From Angiostrongylus vasorum (taxonomy: Eukaryota > Nematoda > Chromadorea > Rhabditida > Metastrongylidae), in NCBI GenBank assembly GCA_018806985.1, contig JADANN010000192.1, positions 682,001-746,000 of the forward strand: a stretch of DNA of 64,000 nt, written 5' to 3'. The position numbers and the translations under genes were made by a program. Of this stretch, positions 55,453-64,000 are shown one piece after another. The notes beneath the pieces were generated by a model that was not told where the DNA came from, searched no databases, and saw only the letters and a program-made list of their open reading frames with translations. Numbering within the stretch: position 1 is the first letter of the stretch; each line of letters begins with the position of its first letter.

Positions 55453-56189
55453 CGGCTCTGCATTACCGATGGAACATTGCTCGCTTGGATTATTGCTCAT
55501 CTGTTCATCAACCTCTTCGCTTTGGTCAGCTTATGAGTGTATTTTCAGTGATAGAAATAGCATCGTTTAACGAGGTAACTTACTTGTGAAACAACCACAA
55601 TGATGCATTGTGGTTGTTTCAAACGTAATACCCTGCCATGAATATTCTAATAGGCAGTAGATGAAAAGTTAACATTGTAAATGACTTGCTTAATTATACT
55701 TTATTTCTATGTGTCGTACGGGCCATTGCATTAAGATGGTGGCTTTTGGGTGCAAAATCAGCTGCAACTTGAGCATCATCTGAGGACTTCACTCCTCACT
55801 GGTATGTTCAATGATGGCGGAGTGTTATCTTTCTTGGAAACCGGGATCACCGTATTAGGTGCCTCAGGTTCTCACCACAGGCAATCCTGTATGTATGCGA
55901 AAGAATTTGGCCGCCTTACAGCTCGGGCTGTTCAAGAAGAGAGCAAATAAAATGACGTAGCGAATCCCATGTTTAGTCCATTTGATGCTAGAGCATGACG
56001 CAAACGTAACAAGTTAATTCAACGAACAGTTAATAAACAAAATATCGAATTTCAAGAGATAAGGTGAGTTTAAGTGTATCTAGTAGCTTCATTTCAGGGC
56101 TTGCAAAATGGATAACTCTTTGGAAGTGCTGTTGTTGATCTATTAGAGGCAAATGCCATCAGATCCTAATTCAAAAATTTTTCATGTGG

Positions 56190-56467
56190 ATAAAAGGATA
56201 AAGGATAAAGCTCTCGGCGTTGATCAATCCCTGAGAGACTTGCCATTCATTTGACTTTATTAAGAGTCGTTGGAGGTGATTGAATGCATATCTGGCCTTT
56301 GCGTGGCATACCGATGTATCGAGCCAGTGCTGCTATCCTCCCAGACAAGTCTGGTACCAATTTGCCGACCCCGGAAAGATAGAAGGCTTGGTGGGCCATG
56401 GGCGCGAAGACCTATTCCACGTGTGTGTCACAGTGGCGCCTCCAACTTTTCCGCTACATGCGCTGCT
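56190..56467 (-). mobile_element. SINE family A, full length
   Basis: Tail ATAAAAGGATAAAGGATAAA, GATCAATCCCTGAGAGACTT, intact core, head end CCAACTTTTCCGCTACATGC. Confidence 0.85.
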
Positions 56468-56869
56468 TTCCTTTGGGTATTAGAATGGATTGTCATAATT
56501 TCTATTTGAGTGCTACTTTGTCAGCCAGCCAGTTTATGTTGAAATCATAGGATGGAGTCGTTCTGAGGTATTGATAAGTCGTCAACAGAGTTAGCCTCTC
56601 AACAGTGTTCCTACATACTAGTGAAAACTTTTCACCCTGAACTGAGTTCTTTCATGTATTGAGAACGATTCTTTGGCATTGCTCTTATCTAGACTTCTAG
56701 ATGAAAACTTCGGAATTTTTCTCGATTAGGGTGAAACTCTTTTACACATTACAGTTCGGAAACTGAGAACACCTCCTAACCATAATGCAACTAAAGTTAA
56801 CGCTAAAAAGAATGGCCACGTGTAGTGAAATTTGAAAAGATTTTGTGGCAAATAGTTGTTGTTGCGCCT

Positions 56870-57225
56870 CCCAACGCTTTACCACCTCACCGTGGCTGGG
56901 AGGTGTTTTGGGTGTCGGGCTGCCACGTACAGCGGAGGGAGGATTCATCCCCCGGCAGGGTCTCCCAAGCTGAGAAGGAGTCACCATGATCGACTACCGT
57001 CCTGATATCAAATTAGTCACATGATGGCAAACTTCCTACTGATCCACAAACGTTGCGACTGCCTGCGGTGGTGACGACCTGGCGCAGACTTTGGCTAGCT
57101 TTACCTCGAGACTCCAGAGAAACACAATAACTAAACCAGCAAAACTATGAAAAAAATTTAGATTATGCTGAAGCCCACACAACCTGTGAGGACGGGCCGT
57201 CCAAGTAGCCAAGTACTGTGTCATT
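56870..57225 (+). mobile_element. Family D element with RTE-like tail
   Basis: TTTGGGTGTCGGGCTGCCAC, AATTAGTCACATGATGGC, GACCTGGCGCAGAC, CCCACACAACCTGTGAGGAC, GGGCCGTCCAAGTAGCCAAG. Confidence 0.8.
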
Positions 57226-58100
57226 TTTGCTGTGTGTCATTTTTAAGCTATTTAGTTCACAATGGCTTGCTATGTAAAACGTTTTCTAACAACCTATTAA
57301 AATTCATTTTAGACTAATTGATATAACACCCAAAACAACAAACTCGTGTTGTTTTGCTTAATTTGTTCGAATGTGATGGCCTTGAAGCGCACAATTTGTA
57401 AAGCTGCTTATCCTGGGATATGGAAGTTGATGATGGAGGTGGTTCTGGCCGCTGTCTGCAGTTTATAAAGAGCGTTTGATGGCCATAATTGCTGCTAACC
57501 TTTGGGAAACTATTCGGTAAAATTATTCGAAACTCGTTCCAAATATTTTGTGAAGTGGAAAGGGTGGTTGAATTCTGTTTTACAGGAAATGGACAACTTT
57601 CAGAGAAAATGTCACTGCTAGATCTACTATGCGCTTCTTGTGCACAATGGAAACAAGCCAGTTCTCATTGCATCGTGACGTAAGATTAAAAATGCGATCG
57701 TATCCGGCAGCAAAGAGGCGAGTATACAAGACCAAAGCTCCCAAACCTTTCTAGGAGCCGAATTTGCAGGGGGAGAGGGTTATTGAAGCAGTTTAGTGAT
57801 AGCGTTGGGTAATCGCTTGTTCGAAGCCCAATTGAGGTTCCCAGTTTTGCTCATATCTCAGTATCCTATCATCTTATTTTACATCGCACCTAACCACAGA
57901 AAAAAAGTAGGAAAAAACATAAGAAAGGTGAAAAATAGAGCATAAATTCAGCAACATATCTACTGCTTTCGATTCCTGTCATTCGTTCATTCTTCATTTG
58001 AATTTTATAAGGTTAATTATTTATTATGTATCACATCGTCTTTTCTTCTCTTTGCAGCACAAAAAGCTTAGTTTATTATCGTTGGGGCTAGTCGAACATA
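57226..58100. other. No gene seen
   Basis: Short frames only. Confidence 0.4.
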
Positions 58101-58102
58101 CT

Positions 58103-58380
58103 GTGCGTGTAGTGCAATGGTTAAGGGTGACTTGCAATACACAGGGTCTTTGTTCGATCCCGCCCTCCAAGCCGATAAAATGCACGGTTTCTCCTGAGTG
58201 AGCGAAGCGGAACCAGACAAGTTCGTGAGGATAAAAAACACTGGTCTTATAGTCGGATAAAAAACTTGCTCTACAGATCAAATATTCATTTAGTCACTTC
58301 TACGGCGCTTGATGAAGTCGAATACATTGAGCATTACTCAGCGATTGATCAACGTAAAGCGCTTTAACCTTTCTCACTCA
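58103..58380 (+). mobile_element. Degenerate SINE family A
   Basis: TGCGTGTAGTGCAATGGTTA head, TTGTTCGATCCCGCCC B box, GATGAAGTCGAATACAT, GATTGATCAACGTAAAGCGC. Confidence 0.7.
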
Positions 58381-58389
58381 TTGATAAGT

Positions 58390-59010
58390 GCCTGAAGGGC
58401 TTTGTTTTCTGAAAACAGTTGGAATGGTGCCATGCAGACTGGCTTTATAGCGGGCGGGAGATCTCTAAAAAGTCCAGGTAAAGGAAGCAGAGGAAAAATT
58501 AAAATGAGCTATTCTTTAATTGGTATGAGAATTCAAATGCTTAAAAAATTAGAAGGAAAATATCTTAGAATAGTGCTGGAAGGACAGCATATTCACAGTG
58601 ACATTTGAACCTATTCCAAATGATGTATGTCCTTCAAAAGGTTGGTTCTTCATGGGCACCTCAAACTGTTAAGGCGTTCTTCGTAGACACATCAGATTCT
58701 CTATGAAGACGAATTGAACTGTTATAGTGATAGCACGATGTTAAAAAATTGTCACTTTTAGGTGGGAATTCAAACATGCCGGTATCGCGCTCTTCTACCG
58801 TACATCTACACCAATATAGTAGACCTTCTAATGTCGTCAGCCTACCTGGTTGTGCTCCTCGCACATCATTTTTCGAGACGAACATGTTGAGCAAGTGCGT
58901 CTTTTCTTGTCTTTAGTTCACTCCTACTACACAAAAATTTAGTTGTATGGGCTATCATAAGCTTTCCCATTGTCACTTTCATGGCCGTAAGTCTCCCAAA
59001 GGCTTGTGTC
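58390..59010. other. No gene seen
   Basis: A 68-codon plus frame (58402-58608) rich in Lys and Gly lacks any support. Confidence 0.35.
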
Positions 59011-59011
59011 G

Positions 59012-59305
59012 TGTAACGTAACGTAGTGGTTAGAGGCACCCTGCTGCACCTATGGTCGTTGGTTGGCTTCCGTTGGCAAAAAACAGAACAAAAAAAAAGT
59101 AAAGTCACCGTTCTTCTGAGGTCGCAAAACTGATACCTAATTCGTATATGAGGAACAAGAACATGACATAATACATCATGAGCATTTCATATCATCAGCG
59201 AGATAAGCGCAGAGTTACCTTTACGATTGCTAATGGAATCGAATGCAAGGTGCATCCCACAGATATTGACAGATGCCGGATGCTTTGTCCTCTAACCTCT
59301 GCAAA
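59012..59305 (+). mobile_element. Degenerate SINE family A
   Basis: TAACGTAGTGGTTAGAGGCA head, GGAATCGAATGCAAGGTGCA, CAGATATTGACAGATGCC. Confidence 0.5.
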
Positions 59306-59944
59306 TCCTGCACAGAACAGATTTTCACAAGCGATCTTTATATTTGCAGACTGTTCTGCTGTTCATTGTAGCCGTCATCGTCTTTAAAGCGTACAGCGTT
59401 TTTTGCTCTCGTCGACTTTATCTCGATTCTGCAGTCGATTTTCGACCGACGCTTTGACACACACGCGGTGATTGTTAAGGACGATTCGGAGTTTCAGTTA
59501 TAGACGTCATCGGCTATGGCTGATCACCACCTTTAGGCAGTGTAAACCTCGTTAAATTCTGTGTTTGCAACATTTTAACAACCTTTCTTCACCAGTTTCC
59601 TTTCATGTTCATCCTTCTGTTAACTTTATAGCCTATCGTTTTGCATTGGCTAGACAAATCGTATTCTATCAGGAATCGAAACAGACTTCAACCTTTCTCT
59701 TAAAGAAAAGTGCATCTGAATCAATTCCTGTCATCACTAGAAAAGACCGAAAAGAGTTTTGCGTAATTTATTCAACCGTTTCTCTTTAGATTGAGCTAGA
59801 TTTTTAAGGAACACTATCTACTTCTTCAGAGCGCATTGAGAGCCCGAGCGATGGTTTTAAGTACTATGAATGAGACTGTTGGAGATTTCAATCTAATAAA
59901 GATTTTAAGGATTTTCTTCTGAACCCGTGATCGCTATTCTAAAT

Positions 59945-59950
59945 TTTATT
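59945..59950 (-). terminator. Polyadenylation signal of the secreted-protein gene
   Basis: AATAAA on the minus strand, 47 bases after the stop codon. Confidence 0.55.
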
Positions 59951-59996
59951 TAAGCGATGGAAGAAGTCAGCTTGAGTCGCAACTCTGCTTGGGAGC

Positions 59997-60118
59997 TCAG
60001 ATTCCTTCACTGTTCTTCTTCTTTCTGTTGTCCGTCTTCTTTGTGCTCACAGCGCTCAACGACGCCCACGGGTCGACGGTGGACGATGTGACACCAGTGA
60101 AAGCGTTCATTGCTGCAC
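59997..60118 (-). CDS. Exon 3 of the secreted Gln/Pro-rich protein
   Basis: 122 bases after acceptor CAACTTAG. Reads AAMNAFTGVTSSTVDPWASL then SAVSTKKTDNRKKKNSEGI and TGA. Confidence 0.65.
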
Positions 60119-61847
60119 CTAAGTTGTAAAAAAATTCTCAAAAGAACAAGAAGGAAAGATAGATAGTAATGTCTATGCGATAGCTGGAAATAGATTGCTA
60201 AACAATATTGTACTCTCATGATTCCTAAACTTGCCCTTGTAAAATTCCTCAATTCTCCTTATTACAATATCTTCTCACTTTTCTCTTCTTTTAAACTTTT
60301 AGTGGCCTTAAAAAGTTTTTTTTGCTAAGGTTTCCAAAAAAAGACTACTTTTGGGGCAAAGTTTTGCCTAATAATTTCTCTTGCCCTTAGTAAAAAGTGG
60401 AAAGACTCAAGTATCGCCTAAAACAGTAAAAATTTTTATCTGCTCTAGATAAAATCGGAGAAGATTCAGCAAGTATCTTGTGATTGACCCGATAACTCTC
60501 TCAAAAAGAGGATAACCTGAGACGGTGGGTTCACGTTCCATAGTGGGGCCAGTTATTGTAGGATGAGCGGCGTATCCAGTTGGGGCCGCCGACGACACCG
60601 ACGTTGATGGAAGATAAGATGATGTAAGATAAGCCATGGCGCTTGAAGGAAGTCCTGCCATGCCTGCCTGTGAAGGAATCCTGTCATCCCTGCTTGCTGC
60701 TGTTGCTGCTGCTGTTGCGCCTGTTGCATATGTTGAGGCTGTTGCTGTGGCTGTGGGCGAGGAACTGAAGGAATTTAGTTGATTAATGTAAAGTACTTAA
60801 AATACATAGTATGAAATAAAAAACTTTATTAGAGATGGCTACAATTTGACTGGAAAAAGAAAGCGCCATTTTCTGACTCTTTGCTAGCTATTTCTATTTC
60901 CATTATTCTTTGCAAGCCACCCTTTTTTCATATCCACTGAATTTTACCGTTTTTCCTTATGAAAGGGCAATTCTACCCCACGCCTCTCGTTGGGCGCACT
61001 CACCAGCCACTCAAATATAGCCGTGCGCATAAGTGTGGTTGTGATAACATGTATATGGAAAATGTAGTGTATTCCACTAGAGAATGAATAGGGAGCTTCG
61101 AGAATCTCTATGACCTTTGAATCACTTACATCTTAGAAGAAATACATATCGTTTCCATTCCGCTTTTAACCCTATATCAACATTTAGGGGATGGGAAATA
61201 CTTTTTTTACAATGGATCGACATAGGATTTTTTACATAAGAAAGGTTATTAGCAATGAATCTGTGCAGAACTCGTGTCCAAAGTTGGCTCATTCTGCACA
61301 ATTTTACTGCTAAGTTGAAAAGTTTCATAGAAATGAAGAAAAAAGGGGCCAGAAAGACAGATAACTATTAACTAGAGCTTTGCAGTGCACATTGATTCTA
61401 TAGGAAACATCTGCTCAAAAAAGGTCCAAAGCATTTAACTGAAGAGGATGATTTTAGAGAATTTAACAATTTTCCTTACCAGATGCCTAGGTACTCTTAC
61501 CCATTCCTTGTGGATAGTTCATGTAGAGCGAGCTTGAGATAGGTTGCTGGCCGTACATCTGATAGGGGGCCTTGGGAGAGTTGTTGTGGCTGCGTGGGAG
61601 TACATTCCGTAAACAGTTGGGGGATAGCCGGTGAATCCGTGCTGTATTCCGATTGGAACAGGCTGATTGATCACATTAGCGTATGGTTGGTACTGAACAG
61701 GTTGTTGCTGCTGTAGTGCTGCCGCACTGGATGAGTACGGTGCACCGTAAGGAGCTGAGCAGGTGCGACGCTTTGCGCAGGGGAAGGAACGCCATAGCCG
61801 TCAGCACGAGCAAACCCAATTAGAGCCAGCAGTATGAAGCACATCAT
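59997..61847 (-). CDS. Secreted Gln/Pro/Tyr-rich protein, three exons, three apparent one-base deletions
   Basis: Exons 61847-61501, 60764-60517 and 60118-59997. Starts MMCFILLALIGFARADG, a clear signal peptide, followed by low-complexity Tyr, Pro, Gln and Ser (VQYQPYANVINQPVPIGIQH; QQQ runs; QAGMTG and QAGMAG repeats) and a Lys-rich end. Splice phases match at both junctions (phase 1 each) and the stop is followed 47 bases on by AATAAA. The frame must shift by one missing base near 61755, 61592 and 60678; allowing these gives 239 residues. TTATAG directly before G-ATG is a possible trans-splice acceptor. Likely extracellular, perhaps cuticular or structural; no family recognised. Could be a young pseudogene or a gene with assembly errors. 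Confidence 0.72.
60517..60764 (-). CDS. Exon 2 of the secreted Gln/Pro-rich protein
   Basis: 248 bases, acceptor TTCCTTCAG, donor GTTATC. Begins PRPQPQQQPQHMQQAQQQQ. A near-perfect 24-base repeat (second unit GCAGGCATGGCAGGACTTCC) has one base fewer in its first unit, which marks the frame break at about 60678. Continues MAYLTSSYLPSTSVSSAAPT. Confidence 0.72.
61501..61847 (-). CDS. Exon 1 of the secreted Gln/Pro-rich protein
   Basis: 347 bases, donor GTAAGA. Three successive frames: signal peptide to VPSPAQSVAPAQ; then APYGAPYSSSAAALQQQQ to PTVYGMYSHA; then NNSPKAPYQMYGQQPISSSL. Each switch equals one missing base. Confidence 0.72.
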
Positions 61848-62080
61848 CCTATAAATGAGATAAGAAGCTCACTCGAAAACGTAGAATGAAATCTCTAACG
61901 TGAGAAGAGTGCTGTTTTGATATGAACGAAAACAGGCGTTCAGTTTCTTGTATTAAGATTTTTTTTGTCTTTATAAGAATACTGTTGACTAATTCTTATT
62001 TGTTCAAAGTGTTTTTGTCTTATTTGTCATCTGTGACATCTATACATTCTTTATCTTTCGTTGCGTAGGGTTTGCAGAAT

Positions 62081-62707
62081 ATGAGAAAATATAAGTCAAA
62101 AAAGAAAATGTTGAAGAAAATGAAGAGATTTCGTGAACATCAGCGCATCTTGGCTAAAACGGAGATGTTGAGAGGAAGTGCATGAAGTGAACAAAAAACT
62201 GAATCTGTCTAGTCGATGTTCTGCTACAGCTTTATACCGTGGCACAAAACCAGACGTATTTTCTATTTCGGCTCAAATTGGATTATCCCATAGAAAGTAT
62301 TGTGATCGTAAGGTCTTAAGGGCGATTTACGCGCAAACACCTGGAGAAGATATCCAACAGCTTAACAAGCTGATCAGACCAGATGTGGGTTCCTCGACTC
62401 AATGCCAAATACTTTTTTCACCTTTTCCACTCATGAACTGCGCCATGTGGTTCGCTTTTTGAAGAACTTCCTAAAAAACTTCTATTGCATTCCTAGTCTT
62501 CTTAGTCGGTTATCGAGTGGTTCGAATTGGGTCAATGACGACTCTGCTCCTACGCTTGTTCTTCTCGTTCTAAGGGTATATGAAAAAGTCAGAGTTCGCC
62601 TTCTGACTGAGTCTGAAAGGCTTCCAAGTAGACTTTCCGAAACAGTACACGACATAATAAAGGGAGCGATTGTTCATAGATGTGTCCATGGATGGAACAA
62701 AAGTTAG
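62081..62707 (+). CDS. Candidate coding region, about 208 codons, two one-base frame changes
   Basis: Divergently placed 0.2 kb upstream of the secreted-protein gene. Reads MRKYKSKKKMLKKMKRFREH, then (frame +1, about 62175) HEVNKKLNLSSRCSATALYR and GEDIQQLNKLIRPD, then (another change, about 62385) FLDSMPNTFFTFSTHELRHV and ETVHDIIKGAIVHRCVHGWN before TAG. Both changes equal one missing base, as in the neighbouring gene. A TTGCGTAG acceptor lies just before. The basic start and lack of introns leave open a decayed retroelement. No family recognised. Confidence 0.38.
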
Positions 62708-63354
62708 ATTGTAATATCAACTCAGAAACCCCAGTGTAAATAACGTGGTTCGCAATCTTATGCTGAAGTCATTAAGGACGGCAAAAAATCTGAGAGTGCA
62801 ATTGCAATTCTTAACTTGAGGCCAAATTTGAATGCTCTCGCCACATTTTGTACTTCAAATCTTCCTTGAATTTGTTTCATTTTTTTCATATTATCAAAGC
62901 TTTTCCCTCCTTTGTGACAAGGAGTACTGGACGTGCGACTCCGATGTACAAAAATAGCACCAGTATCATCGAAGAAAACAGGAAATGTATCCTTAAAGAA
63001 AACAAGAATGAAAACAATAATAAGCCCCTTGTGATAAGTACCATTGTCTATCAGAACAGCTATCAGTTAAATAGTGAAGTATTCTTTGTCTTCCACGTCC
63101 AAAACAATTGTAATTGAAAAGTATCGGAGATCGCCTCGTCATTCATGGTCACTCTGAGAAAAGTAGCGATCCAAAAAAGTTACAGAGACCTAAAGTGGTA
63201 AATTGTCTGACGTCTATGATACCGAGCGATGTGGCGATGTTATGGAAACAGATGAAGCTTGAGCATATGTAGCAAGACTGCATAAATGTTTGACAACAAG
63301 GAATCCATAGCTTATCTTGGGCGTAATGTTCTTCCTGCCTACCACTTCATCTTA

Positions 63355-63378
63355 TTTTATTTTATTTTATTTTATCCA
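63355..63378. repeat. (TTTTA)n microsatellite
   Basis: Four to five TTTTA units. Confidence 0.85.
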
Positions 63379-63504
63379 TGACTCCACATCATATATTGTC
63401 CAAGTCATCGCACTTCGTCTATCTAATTCCCTGGCATCCATGCTCCATAAAAGTGCTCGAATTTTGGATGTGTGTTCAGCTGGGCCTTGAGGAATTTTGA
63501 TCAT

Positions 63505-63750
63505 TTTGTGGTTTTCGTCGAACGCTGGTCGAATCAATTTTCCCTAGGATCTTGGGAAAACCGAGATAGGGGGTCCCCATATCTTTATTACAAGCAATTG
63601 TTATTTATTGGAGGGAACCAAATCATCTCCAAGTCTACTACCGATTTCCCGGCACTGAAAGGATGGGTCGTTTAATGTAGCCGGTGCGTGGTCCTCAAGA
63701 GCCTTATTCATACTGAACGGCATCGCTACCACTACGCTATCTCCCTTTAA
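63505..63750 (-). mobile_element. SINE family B copy, diverged
   Basis: AACGCTGGTCGAATCAATTT, TCCCTAGGATCTTGGG, AAGTCTACTACCGATTTCCC, and head end CGCTACCACTACGCTATCTC. Confidence 0.6.
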
Positions 63751-63829
63751 ATCAAAAATTTTTTGTACGTAAATAGTAGCGATCTATAGTTCAAAATAAA
63801 CAAAAATTTTCAAGTGGTATCGGGAAATT

Positions 63830-64000
63830 AAGAGCGAGTGTGGCGCACTGGTTGGAGGCGCCATTGCGACACACACGTGGAATCGATCCACGTGCCCATG
63901 GCCTACCAAACCTTCCATCCCTCCGGGTCGGCAAATTGGTACCAGACTTGTCTGGGTGGATAGCAGCACTGGCTCGATACATCGTATAGCCAGCGCTAGT
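63830..64000 (+). mobile_element. SINE family A, cut by the window end
   Basis: Head GAGCGAGTGTGGCGCACTGG, GGAATCGATCCACGTGCCC, core CAAATTGGTACCAGACTTGT; the 3' half is outside. Confidence 0.87.

Overview
This window looks like nuclear DNA of a nematode, most likely a clade V (strongylid, hookworm-like) parasite. The reasons are short exons with compact AG acceptors (several TTTCAG-like), introns from about 60 bases to 3 kb, an AT-leaning background with many (TA)n tracts, and a repeat fraction of mariner, RTE-clade and Penelope-like elements plus tRNA-headed SINEs. The species is an inference and could be wrong. There are no bacterial operons, CRISPR arrays or rRNA genes. Protein-coding content is sparse and split into short exons, so most long open frames here are not genes.

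Left end (1-11 kb, minus strand). An unrecognised gene (about 3.28 kb, running off the left edge) with a charged Ala/Glu/Arg helix lies 0.6 kb downstream of the best gene of the window. That gene is a metallophosphoesterase of the MPPED1/MPPED2 family, resolved here as five phase-compatible exons (10966 down to 3887); its N-terminal exon was not found. 11-20 kb is mostly intron-like or intergenic DNA with SINEs and one candidate exon at 14.6 kb.

Middle (20-31 kb). A diverged direct duplication (about 21.1-23.4 kb against 27.4-28.6 kb) carries minus-strand exons of an unknown gene. The right copy is largely open and the left copy is decayed and interrupted by a dimeric SINE flanked by a 12-base target duplication. 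A small three-exon plus-strand gene is predicted at 29.95-30.4 kb.

31-58 kb is mainly a graveyard of mobile elements: tRNA-derived SINEs, RTE-clade retrotransposon 3' ends, a Penelope-like GIY-YIG fragment, inverted repeats carrying hammerhead-ribozyme-like cores, and one mariner inserted inside another mariner (50.6-52.3 kb).

Right end (59-64 kb). A minus-strand gene for a secreted Gln/Pro/Tyr-rich protein (three exons, 61847 to 59997) has matching splice phases but three apparent one-base deletions. A plus-strand candidate coding region (62.08-62.71 kb) also changes frame twice by one base. The recurrence of single-base deletions in otherwise good exons suggests consensus errors or recent decay. 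No functional system linking the genes is evident. The most interesting layer is the element network: SINE families whose 3' ends resemble the local RTE element, and Penelope-type ribozyme-like repeats.
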